Shown here piece by piece: positions 52,808 through 62,484 of a stretch of DNA of 64,000 nucleotides; position 1 is the stretch's first letter, and each line of letters starts with the position of its first letter. This DNA comes from an uncultured Spartobacteria bacterium (GTDB lineage Bacteria > Verrucomicrobiota > Verrucomicrobiia > Chthoniobacterales > JAATET01). The notes under the pieces are model-generated. The model was not told the DNA's origin. It searched no databases and saw nothing but the letters and a program-made list of their open reading frames with translations. Both the position numbers and the translations under genes were made by a program. The DNA is taken from positions 21,501-85,500 of the forward strand of contig CALLUD010000030.1 in assembly GCA_938011325.1 (NCBI GenBank). Reading direction: 5' to 3'.

Positions 52808-54367
52808 ATGGGACTCTACCAAGACGCCGATACTTTCTTCCCGTCGGTGGCGCCGACGGCTCTCACGTTCGACGATCTCTCGCTCGCCACCCGCTACTCC
52901 GAGGTTCTGCCGCGCCAGACAAATCTCTCCGTCGCGCTGTCGGAATCGCTCACGTTGCAGATTCCGATCATCTCCGCCGACATGGACACGGTCACCGAGT
53001 CGAAGATGGCCATCCAGATGGCTCTCAACGGCGGGCTCGGCCTCATCCATTACAACATGTCCGACGAGGCGCAGGTGAAGGAGGTCGCCCGCGTCAAAAA
53101 CCACATCCACGGCTTCATCCAGGAGCCGATCAAGGTTTCGCCGGAACAAAAGGTCGGCGAGGTCATCGACCTGATCGCACGGCGCGGTTTTGGATTCCGC
53201 GCGTTTCCCGTCGTCGATTCGGAAAACCGCCTTCTCGGCCTGTTGTCAGGCTCCGTGGTGCGCGAACGCTATCGCGAGCGTCTCGTTTCCGAGGCGATGA
53301 CGCCCCGCTCGGAGGTTTACACGCTTCACGAGCGTGATATTCGCGACAATCCCATCAAGGCCGCCGACCAGTTCTTCAACGAGCACATGAGGATCAACAA
53401 ACTCCTCATCGTCGACGACCAGGATCGCCTGCGTGGTCTCTTCACACTCAGTGACGTCGAACGGATCAGCGAGGAATCGCAGCGGATGGTGAAGCCGGCA
53501 CGCGATTCGAAGCTCCGCCTCGTCTGCGGCGCCGCGATTTCCCCGCACCGTCTGCCGGATGGCTCGCTGGACCGCGACCGCATCATCGCTCACGTCGGCA
53601 GGCTCATTGACGAAGGCATCGACGCCATAGCGGTCTCCACGGCTCACGGATTTTCCAAGGGCGTCGGCGACACGGTGCGTCTGCTGCGCGAGGAGTTCCG
53701 CGATCTCACGCTCATCGCTGGAAATGTCACGTCGGCGGAAGGCGTCGAGTTCTTGGCGAAGGCCGGTGCAAACTGTATCAAGGTCGGCCAGGGTCCGGGG
53801 TCGATTTGCACCACACGCATCGTGGCGGGAGTCGGCATTCCGCAAATGACCGCCCTCTACGTGGCCTCGCGTGAAGCGGCAAAACACGGCGTCACCATTC
53901 TGGCCGACGGCGGAATCACGAAGTCCGGCGACATCGTCAAGGCGCTCACGCTGGCCAACGCAGTGGTGTGCGGCGGCATGCTCGCGGGCTGCAACGAAGC
54001 ACCGGGGCAGATCATCGAGATCAACGGAAAGCTCTACAAACAATACCGTGGCATGGGCAGCCGCTCCGCAATGAAGGAAGGCAGCGCCGCCCGCTATGGC
54101 CACGAGAAGAAGGACGTCACCACGAAAGCCGCGCCGGAAGGCATCGAGGCGCTCAAGGAAACCGTCGGACCGCTGGACGACGTCATCCGCGAACTGGTGG
54201 GTGGCGTGCAGTCGGGCATGGGTTACCTCGGCGCGCCGGATCTCCCCACCCTCCGGAAAAATGCGCTCTACATGCGTGTGACGCCCGCGGGCCAGCGCGA
54301 AAGCGGCGCCCACGACGTGATCACCGTCACGACCAGCAAGGAGACGTCGGACGCCGTCCGGCCGTAA
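52808..54367 (+). CDS. guaB: IMP dehydrogenase
   Basis: A 519-residue IMPDH, converting IMP to XMP in guanine nucleotide synthesis. The barrel start (FDDLSLATRYSEVLP), two CBS domains (~105-225), the active-site loop with C334 (GPGSICTTR), ILADGGITKSGDIVKAL, and the flap region SAARYGHEKKDV with its Arg-Tyr pair are present. An oddity: the conserved Asp before AHG (usually VDTAHGHS) is Ser277 (VSTAHGFS), at a site that contacts NAD ribose in known structures. Full length otherwise. Confidence 0.93.
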   Translation: MGLYQDADTFFPSVAPTALTFDDLSLATRYSEVLPRQTNLSVALSESLTLQIPIISADMDTVTESKMAIQMALNGGLGLIHYNMSDEAQVKEVARVKNHIHGFIQEPIKVSPEQKVGEVIDLIARRGFGFRAFPVVDSENRLLGLLSGSVVRERYRERLVSEAMTPRSEVYTLHERDIRDNPIKAADQFFNEHMRINKLLIVDDQDRLRGLFTLSDVERISEESQRMVKPARDSKLRLVCGAAISPHRLPDGSLDRDRIIAHVGRLIDEGIDAIAVSTAHGFSKGVGDTVRLLREEFRDLTLIAGNVTSAEGVEFLAKAGANCIKVGQGPGSICTTRIVAGVGIPQMTALYVASREAAKHGVTILADGGITKSGDIVKALTLANAVVCGGMLAGCNEAPGQIIEINGKLYKQYRGMGSRSAMKEGSAARYGHEKKDVTTKAAPEGIEALKETVGPLDDVIRELVGGVQSGMGYLGAPDLPTLRKNALYMRVTPAGQRESGAHDVITVTTSKETSDAVRP

Positions 54368-54382
54368 CCTCCGCGGCGGAAC

Positions 54383-55312
54383 TCACCCGCCGAAGAGGCG
54401 CTGGAACCAGTTCCTCTTTTCGACGGGACGCGTCTCACCGACGAGATATTGCGCTTCGTCGGTGCGGCGGAATCCACGTGCAAACACACGGTCGGAGTCG
54501 AAGCCCGAGCCGCGAAACTCCTGCATTTCGTCGCGAGTCCAGCCGGCCTCGCCCTTCTTCGCCTGCTTGAGCGGCGCGGAGATTCGCTCGATCTCATCGG
54601 GCATGGCACGCGCCGCATCGATGGCATTGGGGCGCATCACCGAAATCCACCAACCGCCATAGGAATCGATGGCTTCCGGCGGCGTGATCTCGATCAGCAG
54701 GTTGCCGCGTCGCGTCTGCCCGCCCTCATCGTCGAGTTCGAAGATCGCGTCGGCATCCGGCGAAAACTCCAGCAACGACGCGATGAACTCGCGGCAGTTT
54801 CGCCGGGCCTCAGGGTCATTCGCCAGGTCGTCGTAAACCCCCAGCTCCACTCCGGCCGGCTCGTCGGGGTCGCCATAGATGTTCAACTCGTAACCGCCCT
54901 TTCCGCACCGATAGGACGTGTAGGGCACGTTGTAGAGAGAGCCGCGATCGATCACGACCGCCGGCACCTGATGCACATCCCCCGCCCACGGCTGCCGGGC
55001 GAGATTGCCAAAGATCTTTCGCCAGCTCGGAAACCTCTGCTGCGCCTTCGCCTTCTCGCTGTCGGGCAGCGTAATCTTGCCGTCGTTCGCCGAGATGTGC
55101 GCGATCTCCGAAAGCTTGTAACGATGCACTCCGTAGTCGAGCGCAATGACGAGCTCGCGGTCGTTCGTGCTGATGATGTCGCCGTAGAGCAGCTTCCCGG
55201 AGGTAAGCTGAATGGCATCGGCCATCGCCACCGGCGCCATTCCCAGCAGAGCCAGCGCCCCTGCAGCGACCAAGCCCGCGAGGGGCCGCACATCGCGGGC
55301 TCCCGCAATCAT
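54383..55312 (-). CDS. Secreted hypothetical protein
   Basis: A 309-residue protein with a hydrophobic N-terminal signal (residues ~1-32, LAGLVAAGALALLGMAPVA). The first part carries ITLPDSEKAKAQQRF and LVIALDYGVHRYKLSEIAH, like small SH3-type or DUF domains that start QLTSGKLLYGDII. The rest (SLYNVPYTSYRCGKGGYELN, EITPPEAIDSYGGWWI) has no recognised family. A weakly charged C-terminus ends KRNWFQRLFGG. It follows a small gene with the same orientation (10-base gap). Confidence 0.75.
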   Translation of the reverse strand: MIAGARDVRPLAGLVAAGALALLGMAPVAMADAIQLTSGKLLYGDIISTNDRELVIALDYGVHRYKLSEIAHISANDGKITLPDSEKAKAQQRFPSWRKIFGNLARQPWAGDVHQVPAVVIDRGSLYNVPYTSYRCGKGGYELNIYGDPDEPAGVELGVYDDLANDPEARRNCREFIASLLEFSPDADAIFELDDEGGQTRRGNLLIEITPPEAIDSYGGWWISVMRPNAIDAARAMPDEIERISAPLKQAKKGEAGWTRDEMQEFRGSGFDSDRVFARGFRRTDEAQYLVGETRPVEKRNWFQRLFGG

Positions 55313-55322
55313 GGAGCAGATC

Positions 55323-55634
55323 CTACGAAGAAACCTCAGCGGGCTCGTCGGAGACGTCAGTCACGGGCGGAAGTGGACGGAAGACCGGGCCGCCCGTCTT
55401 TGGCGGAATGATCAGGCTCTGATCGATGAAGGCCGGGTTCACCGGCGCGATCAGGCTGTAACCACCGGTGCCATCCGGCAGCATCGGAGTGCCCCACCTG
55501 TTCCGGCAGACGACCTGTTTGGCCAGCACGCGCTCGCCAAGGAGCGTGTGGTTGTAGAGATCTGGCCACTTGAAGGAATCGGTTGTGGTCGTCGAGGTGA
55601 CCATCATCCCGCCGGCGATAATGAGGGAAATCAT
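55323..55634 (-). CDS. Small hypothetical protein
   Basis: A 103-residue protein with an N-terminal hydrophobic stretch (ISLIIAGGMMVTS) and a neutral body (WPDLYNHTLLGERVLAKQVV, GTPMLPDGTGGYSLI). It has no recognised family. It is adjacent to and probably co-transcribed with the secreted protein downstream. Confidence 0.6.
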   Translation of the reverse strand: MISLIIAGGMMVTSTTTTDSFKWPDLYNHTLLGERVLAKQVVCRNRWGTPMLPDGTGGYSLIAPVNPAFIDQSLIIPPKTGGPVFRPLPPVTDVSDEPAEVSS

Positions 55635-55728
55635 GGCATCGGATTAAGCCGCGACCCGTGCGCGGTTGTCAACGTTCGATTCTCAGTCCGCATTTGATTC
55701 CACGGAAGATTCGGCCTAGAACGCGCTC

Positions 55729-57405
55729 ATGCACCCGGCGATTCCCCTCGGTGTCACGGCGGTCATTGCTTTCGCCGCCGGATTCGCATTCTCGACCCTC
55801 ACCGCGCCGGATCCCGTTTCCCAACCGTTTTCGAGTGCCGCCGCCACGCAAGGGAGCGCAAAGGAAAACCGTCCCGGCTTTCTCTCCTCGGCCCCTTCCC
55901 GCGCGGACTCCGCCCGCTACCTTGCGAGTCTCGCAAATGCCGACGCCGACGCGCTCGTCGAGGAGCTCAACGCTGCGATGGATCTTCCCAACCCCATGCG
56001 GCGCTTCGCCCGCATCACGTTGATCAGCGAACAGGTCACCGCCGAAAACGGGCGGGAGGTTGCGGAAAAATATCTCGCCACGGCCACCACCACGGAGCGG
56101 CGCTGGGGCATCATGGTCATTCTCAATTCGTGGGCGATGTCCGATCCCAAGGGCGCCCTGGAATTCGCGCGCTCGATCAAGCAGGACAACGTGCGGGACA
56201 TTGCCATGCAAGGCGCCCTCTCCGGCTGGGCCTCGCAAAACTACGAGGCCGCGCGCGACTGGGCCGGGGACCTTCCCGAGGGCCGCGAGCGGCGATCCGC
56301 GTTGCAGGCGGTCACCAATGCGCTCGCCGAGCAGGATCCCGAGCGGGCGATTCGCGAAGCCATCGCGCTCGATGATCGCGGCGGCCGACGCGGAATGGCG
56401 CGATATGCCTTTGCCCGGCTGGCATCACTCGATCCCGAAAAGGCGGCCACGATTGCGCAAAGCCTGCCGCCCGGAGAGCTGCGCAATTCCGTTTACAGCG
56501 AGATTGCCAGCACATGGGCGCGGGAGGATCGGGAGGAAGCCCTCGCATGGATCGATGGCCTCGAGGAAGGACCGCCCAAGCGCGAGGCGATGGAAAACTT
56601 CGCGCAGGCATGGGTGATGGAGGATGTCGAGGCGGCGACGGAATGGCTTGCCTCCCTGCCGGAGGGCGGATTCCGCAACCGGCTGCTTCAGCGCTCGCTG
56701 TATGCCGCGATGAACAACGACCCGGCCAAGGCGATCGCGTTGGTGGATCTCGTGACGTCGCAAAGCCAGCAAGACTCGATGCTCCGCACCATCGCCTCGA
56801 ACTGGACCGAACGCGATCCCGACGCCGCACTGCAATGGGCAAAGGCACAGTCCGACCCCGGAGTGCAGAAGATGGTCTGGCAGGGCGTCCTTGCCTCCAT
56901 GGCCGACAGCGATCCCGAACGCGCCATCGGCCTTCTCGACCAAATTCCCGAAAGCGCGCGCACCGATTCCATGCGCGACATTGCCCGGCGCTGGGCGCAG
57001 CACGATCCGGCATCGGCCATTGGCTGGCTCCAGAGGGAATCCGATCCCGAAGTGCGCAGCCAGGCGCTCGGCGATGCGATGAACCAGTGGGTGCGCATCG
57101 ATCCCCGCTCCTCGATGGAATGGTTCTCAAAAATGCCCGCCGGAAAGGAACGCGACGACGTGCTCATGCGCTTCGTGAGTTCGCTCCTCGACGAGGATCC
57201 GAACGTCGCCGTGGAATGGGCCGGCACCATCAGCAACCCCGAACAGCGCCAGCGGCAGCTCGAGCGCCTTGCCCGCGAATGGGAGCAGCGCGACCCCGAA
57301 GCCGCCCGGGCATGGATGGCCAGCAGCGGAATCAGCACCACGCGCAACAACCCGACCGGGGCGAACCAGGGCGCCGCGATGCAGCCGGTGCGTTCGCGCC
57401 GTTGA
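55729..57405 (+). CDS. Membrane-anchored helical-repeat protein 1
   Basis: A 558-residue protein: a signal anchor (residues ~3-25) and then about 13 degenerate repeats of ~33 residues from ~110 to ~540. Repeat units read like WAxxDPxAAxxWAxxLPxGxxRxxALxxVAxxWA; for example AREDREEALAWIDGLEEGPP, TERDPDAALQWAKAQSDPG and EQRDPEAARAWMA. This is an alpha-solenoid, likely a protein-binding scaffold on the outer side of the cytoplasmic membrane. It is followed 7 bases later by a paralogue. Confidence 0.85.
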   Translation: MHPAIPLGVTAVIAFAAGFAFSTLTAPDPVSQPFSSAAATQGSAKENRPGFLSSAPSRADSARYLASLANADADALVEELNAAMDLPNPMRRFARITLISEQVTAENGREVAEKYLATATTTERRWGIMVILNSWAMSDPKGALEFARSIKQDNVRDIAMQGALSGWASQNYEAARDWAGDLPEGRERRSALQAVTNALAEQDPERAIREAIALDDRGGRRGMARYAFARLASLDPEKAATIAQSLPPGELRNSVYSEIASTWAREDREEALAWIDGLEEGPPKREAMENFAQAWVMEDVEAATEWLASLPEGGFRNRLLQRSLYAAMNNDPAKAIALVDLVTSQSQQDSMLRTIASNWTERDPDAALQWAKAQSDPGVQKMVWQGVLASMADSDPERAIGLLDQIPESARTDSMRDIARRWAQHDPASAIGWLQRESDPEVRSQALGDAMNQWVRIDPRSSMEWFSKMPAGKERDDVLMRFVSSLLDEDPNVAVEWAGTISNPEQRQRQLERLAREWEQRDPEAARAWMASSGISTTRNNPTGANQGAAMQPVRSRR

Positions 57406-57412
57406 TGCGACC

Positions 57413-59056
57413 ATGCGATACGCGCTTGCCACGGTCGGCGCTTTCCTCGCGGGCTTCGTGCTCTGCCTGCTGGTCGTTCCGCGAGGCGCGGCGGATCGCT
57501 CCGGCGCTGATCACGACAGGCCGCCGGGCACGCACAAGGCCGGGCCATTCGATGGCACAAACAAATCCGGCACTCTACCGTTTGCGCGCAACGGATCCAC
57601 GGAAGCAGAGGCGATCCTTGCTGATATCGATGCCATCCTTGATGAACCCGAAATCGACGCGAGGCGATATGCACGCTTGATGATCACCGCAGAGCGGGTC
57701 GATCACGAGAACGGTCCGGCGATTGCATCCGCACTGGCCTCGCAACTGCCTGACGATGACCGTCTCGCTGCGCTCCAGCTTGTCATTGAGTCCTGGGCGG
57801 CCTCCGATCTCGAAGGCGCACTCGCATTTGCCAGCAGCCTTCCACGCGAAAACGATCGCCTCGCCACGACACGCAACGTCCTCTTGTCATGGGCGCGAAC
57901 GGACTACGACGCGGCCCGTAATTACGTCTCGCAACGGACCGGCCAGGACCGCGACGCCGGCTGGGTCGCCATCCTTGACGCCCTTGCGCAGAAAGATCCC
58001 CAGCGGGCAATCACCGAGGCTCTTGGCCAGGAGGATTCCATATCCGGCCCCTTCTACGAGGCGATCAAGTTCGGTGTGATTCCAAACGCCATCCGCACCT
58101 GGGCGGCGCAAAATCCCCGGGCCGCTCTTGATGCCGTCTCGGAACTTCCTCCGGGAGAAATGAGAAACAGCGCGCTCCAAATCGCGGCATCCATGTGGTT
58201 CGAAAAAGATCACACAGCAGCCTTGGACTGGCTCGGCAAAATCCCCTCCGGCACGATGAAGCGGGATCTTACCCGGAATTTTCTAAGCACGTGGTATCGG
58301 GACGATTCCAGAAGTGCCGTTGCCTGGATTCATTCTCTTCCCGACAACGGAGAGCGCAATGACCTCGTCGAGAGCATCGCCTTCTCCGCGGCTGGAACGG
58401 ACCCCGAGGCATTTATCGATTTACTTGAGCTGGTTTCCTCTCCATCCCGGCAGGAGGACCTGATTCGGAGCTTCGCCATGCAATGGGCATATCAGGACTC
58501 GGAGGCAGTGATCACGTGGGCGGCTGCCCAGACCGACTCCGAGATCCAACAATCGATCTGGAACGGCATCATCTCCTCGATTGCCATTCAAAAGCCAAAG
58601 CGTGCCGCGGAACTGCTCACGCACCTCTCGCCGGAAGAGCAAGCTTCGGCGATCAGCAGCATCGCCAATGCATGGGCTCAACAAGATCCGGAGAAGGCGT
58701 TCCGCTGGGCAACAATGCAAGCGGGAAACGAGCGAGAGAACGCCATCGGCGCCGTGATCTCGACGTGGATCCGCTACGATGCCCCATCGGCACTCGCCCA
58801 GCTGGAGAAATTACCCGCCGACACCCATCGCGATGCCATCATCCGCCATTGCCTTTATTCAATCCAGGACGAGAGCCCTCTTCTCGCATTGCAGTGGGCT
58901 TCGAGCATCAGCGATCAGGAAATTCGGCTGAGCGCACAGGAATCGACGGTCCGCCAATGGATGCACAAGGACCCAAATGCCGCCCGCACCTGGGTGCAGC
59001 AATCGGCGCTCCCGGCCGACAAAAAGCAGGAACTCCTCACCGAGAACTCCTGGTAA
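57413..59056 (+). CDS. Membrane-anchored helical-repeat protein 2
   Basis: A 547-residue paralogue of the gene before it. It has a signal anchor (YALATVGAFLAGFVLCLLVVP) and ~13 repeats of the same type, for example AASDLEGALAFASSLPREND, AQNPRAALDAVSELPPGEMR, RDDSRSAVAWIHSLPDNGER and AQQDPEKAFRWATMQAGN. Repeats are more diverged than in protein 1. Start ATG 57413. The third paralogue begins at the next base after its stop. Confidence 0.85.
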   Translation: MRYALATVGAFLAGFVLCLLVVPRGAADRSGADHDRPPGTHKAGPFDGTNKSGTLPFARNGSTEAEAILADIDAILDEPEIDARRYARLMITAERVDHENGPAIASALASQLPDDDRLAALQLVIESWAASDLEGALAFASSLPRENDRLATTRNVLLSWARTDYDAARNYVSQRTGQDRDAGWVAILDALAQKDPQRAITEALGQEDSISGPFYEAIKFGVIPNAIRTWAAQNPRAALDAVSELPPGEMRNSALQIAASMWFEKDHTAALDWLGKIPSGTMKRDLTRNFLSTWYRDDSRSAVAWIHSLPDNGERNDLVESIAFSAAGTDPEAFIDLLELVSSPSRQEDLIRSFAMQWAYQDSEAVITWAAAQTDSEIQQSIWNGIISSIAIQKPKRAAELLTHLSPEEQASAISSIANAWAQQDPEKAFRWATMQAGNERENAIGAVISTWIRYDAPSALAQLEKLPADTHRDAIIRHCLYSIQDESPLLALQWASSISDQEIRLSAQESTVRQWMHKDPNAARTWVQQSALPADKKQELLTENSW

Positions 59057-59609
59057 GTGAATGCTTTCTCCCGCTCACACCTCCTCCCTCGACTGCTGCC
59101 CATCGGACTGTTTGGCGCAGGTCTCTGGATCGGCTGGCAATGGGCTGCCGGCCACGTCGAGCGGTCGCTTTTGAGGGCGGAGGAACCACCTCCGCAACTC
59201 AGCGAACTTCCTCCCCCCACCGACATCGGAATCAAGTTTCACGTCTCCTCCTTCCCGCAGCGCCGATGTCTCCCGCGAACAACCCGCGCAGCCGCTTCAC
59301 TCCGGAACATTTGATTTCCATGCCGCCGCTGCGCGGCTTGTCACCAGCCACCCTCTCCCGGAACAGGAGCTGATATTACTGGTGCAGGCATGGTCGGAGG
59401 CGGCATTCGCGTGGATTGAGGCAACGCCTTTCAATCCCAAAGCCAGAACGTCGGTTCTTGCGTTCTTTGAAGCATGGGCGACGCGCGATCCGGATGCCGC
59501 TCTGCAGGCCGCCAGTTCCTACGCACCACCGGGCGCCGCCTCCTCACCGGAGGTTGCCCGCGCTTTCGAAGCCCTGCGCAGGGATTTGATGGAGCAGGTG
59601 AAAAAATAA
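59057..59609 (+). pseudogene. Third helical-repeat paralogue, short and frameshifted
   Basis: A GTG at 59057 starts a signal-anchor protein (FSRSHLLPRLLPIGLFGAG, then a proline-rich PPPQLSELPPPTDIG) in one frame up to ~59250. From ~59240 a different frame (+1) carries VSREQPAQPLHSGTFDFH, then the familiar repeat TRDPDAALQAASSYAPPGAA, and ends at 59609. That second frame has no ATG, GTG or TTG until 59382, well inside the repeat region, so a single-base indel between ~59240 and ~59290 best explains it. It is either a decayed paralogue, a programmed frameshift, or a sequencing error. Confidence 0.7.
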
Positions 59610-59635
59610 AAGCCCCGAAGCGACTTCGGGGCTTT
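59608..59635. terminator. Bidirectional intrinsic terminator
   Basis: A 12-bp stem AAAGCCCCGAAG / CTTCGGGGCTTT with a 3-base loop (59621-59623), flanked by an A-run before and TTTCG after. It stands between the repeat-gene block (+) and nusG (-) and can end both convergent transcripts. Confidence 0.85.
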
Positions 59636-59658
59636 CGAAAATTGCCTGGCGACGCGGA

Positions 59659-60222
59659 TTACGCCCGCTCGACCTGCCAGTATTCGAGCTCCACGGGCGT
59701 GTCGCGGCCGAAGATGCTCACCGAAACGCGCAGCTTGCCACGCTCGGGGTCGATTTCCTCGACCACGCCGTTCTGGTTCTGGAACGGGCCGTCGGCCACC
59801 TTGACCTTGTCGCCGACTTCAAACTCGATCTTCGGCTTGACCTGATCTTCGCGCTCCTGCATCTGCGCGAGCATGCCCTCGACCTCCTTCTTCCGCATGG
59901 GAATCGGGCGGTCCTTGGCGCCGGCAAAGCCGATCACACCCGGGGTCTCGCGAATGAAATACCACGAGCGGTCCACCAGCTGGTTGTTTTCGTCCAGCAG
60001 GTGCATGTTGACGATGATGTAACCGGGGAAGAACTTGCGGGTCGTCTCGGTCTTCTTGCCCCGCTTGATCTCCTGCACGCGCTCGGTGGGAATGACGGCA
60101 TCAAAAATGACGTCCTCCATCTCTTCGCTTTTGATGCGTTTCTTGATGTTGTCGAGCACCTTGCTCTCCTGTCCGGAAAGCACATGCACGACATACCACT
60201 GGTCGCGTGGGGCTGGATTCAT
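59659..60222 (-). CDS. nusG: Transcription termination/antitermination factor NusG
   Basis: A 187-residue NusG: N-terminal domain QWYVVHVLSGQESKVLDNIK, ERVQEIKRGKKTETTRKFFP, and the C-terminal KOW domain FEVGDKVKVADGPFQNQNG with VSVSIFGRDTPVELEYWQVE. It binds RNA polymerase, ribosomal S10 and Rho. ATG at 60222 follows secE by 8 bases, the usual secE-nusG pair. Confidence 0.96.
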   Translation of the reverse strand: MNPAPRDQWYVVHVLSGQESKVLDNIKKRIKSEEMEDVIFDAVIPTERVQEIKRGKKTETTRKFFPGYIIVNMHLLDENNQLVDRSWYFIRETPGVIGFAGAKDRPIPMRKKEVEGMLAQMQEREDQVKPKIEFEVGDKVKVADGPFQNQNGVVEEIDPERGKLRVSVSIFGRDTPVELEYWQVERA

Positions 60223-60230
60223 GGAAACTG

Positions 60231-60446
60231 TTAAAGTCCCGTCACAAAATTGACGACATTGACGAGGATGAGGTCGAAGAACGCTATGTAACCGCCGACG
60301 AGGAGCATGGCGATGATCACCACCACCGTGGAATCCCAGAGTTCCTTGTAGCGCTTGAATCCCTTTTCGTTGGGATCCCAAGGCCAGGAAGCCTTCGCCA
60401 GCTCGGCGCGCACCTCGGAGTTGAAGCGTCCTATTTTTCCAAACAT
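60231..60446 (-). CDS. secE: Preprotein translocase subunit SecE
   Basis: A 71-residue SecE with a single C-terminal membrane helix (VVVIIAMLLVGGYIAFFDLI) and the amphipathic helix ending in WPWDPNEKGFKRYKELWDST. It stabilises SecY in the translocon. Position between tRNA-Trp and nusG is canonical. Confidence 0.93.
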   Translation of the reverse strand: MFGKIGRFNSEVRAELAKASWPWDPNEKGFKRYKELWDSTVVVIIAMLLVGGYIAFFDLILVNVVNFVTGL

Positions 60447-60494
60447 GACGTGTTAATGTGCCCTATTTATTGATTTCGAGCAGTTTGGAAAACG

Positions 60495-60567
60495 CAGGCC
60501 AGGAGGGACTCGAACCCCCAACAAACGGTTTTGGAGACCGCTACTCTACCAATTGAGCTACTGGCCT
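60495..60567 (-). tRNA. tRNA-Trp(CCA)
   Basis: A cloverleaf on the - strand: acceptor AGGCCAG pairs with CTGGCCT, anticodon stem-loop with CTCCAAA (anticodon CCA), T-loop GGGGGTTCGAGTCCCTC. The 3' CCA is not encoded. Placed between tuf and secE, as in many bacteria. Confidence 0.96.
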
Positions 60568-60592
60568 TTGCTGACAACTCGAAGAATCTGGC

Positions 60593-61777
<1,185 letters not shown>

Positions 61778-61817
61778 TGTGGTTGATTTCGGGTTGTCTG
61801 GTGAACTTGCGCAAAAA

Positions 61818-61893
<76 letters not shown>

Positions 61894-62046
61894 TTTTCTC
61901 TACTTCTCCCAGGGTATCACCCCAAGTGAAACTGTTCTATGTTGTAACCTCTAGGACGCAGGGGCGAAAAACCCCTGAACCGAACTGACCCATAAGGTTA
62001 GCACGATCAGGGTTTTAACCTCGCTTCCTCCTAAAAGTGAGCGGTG
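61894..62046 (-). promoter_or_regulatory. Leader of the tRNA-Thr/tuf operon with alternative hairpins
   Basis: Between the promoter and tRNA-Thr lie ~150 transcribed bases. Two hairpins are visible: AGGTTA/TAACCT (61995-62000 with 62016-62021) and CAGGGG/CCCCTG (61959-61964 with 61972-61977). A third pairing CCCTGA/TCAGGG (61973-61978 with 62007-62012) would exclude the second hairpin. No family of leader RNA was recognised. Short frames such as an 18-codon one at 61993-61937 lack an SD. Confidence 0.4.
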
Positions 62047-62074
62047 AAGGTAGCAAAAGTGCTCCGTCTGTCAA
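62047..62074 (-). promoter_or_regulatory. Sigma-70 type promoter of the tRNA-Thr/tuf operon
   Basis: On the - strand, a perfect -35 TTGACA at 62074-62069, a 16-base spacer and a -10 TACCTT at 62052-62047. It is placed correctly to transcribe tRNA-Thr, tuf, tRNA-Trp, secE and nusG. Confidence 0.7.
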
Positions 62075-62484
62075 AAGATTTTTCTTTCTTTTTTCCGCTC
62101 TTCCTTTTTGGGGAAGGACAACCCGACGATCGGCGCCTTTCTGGCGAGCCAGTGGCCAAACCCCACCTCCCGATCAACCACCCCTTTTTCCGGAGCCGAA
62201 GGTTCACCTCCGCCCTTTCAGACCCTCTGTTGCAAGGGCCTCTTCCCTAGCCAATTGCGGCTGCTGAGGGTGATCGATAGGCCGGTGAAATTTACCGCCC
62301 GTCAATCGAGGGCCGACAGTAAGGAGAATTTATCGCGTTTTGGCAAGTCCCAATCGCAAACTTTTTTTGTTTGGGCGCATTTTTTTGCCATTTTTCGCTC
62401 TCTCCCCCTTCAAGAGCATGATAATGGTAAAATTTTCCTCGCCAGCAGGCGATTAGGAGCCTAAAACGCAGTCCCCTTTTTTAA
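62075..62484. other. AT-rich intergenic region upstream of hisG
   Basis: About 410 bases with several T-runs (around 62085-62100 and 62355-62395) and no family-like gene. Short open frames exist but none has a good start or recognisable sequence. It presumably holds the hisG promoter on the + strand; no clear -35/-10 pair with proper spacing was found, only a GATAAT-like box near 62420. Confidence 0.35.

Noticed and set aside
61937..61993. 18-codon frame (start 61993) in the tuf leader as a leader peptide
   Set aside because: No ribosome binding site and no codon pattern linked to the operon; kept only as part of the leader description.
62108..62464. 118-codon frame upstream of hisG
   Set aside because: Low-complexity, AT-rich stretch with Phe/Ser runs, no SD and no family; reads as non-coding.
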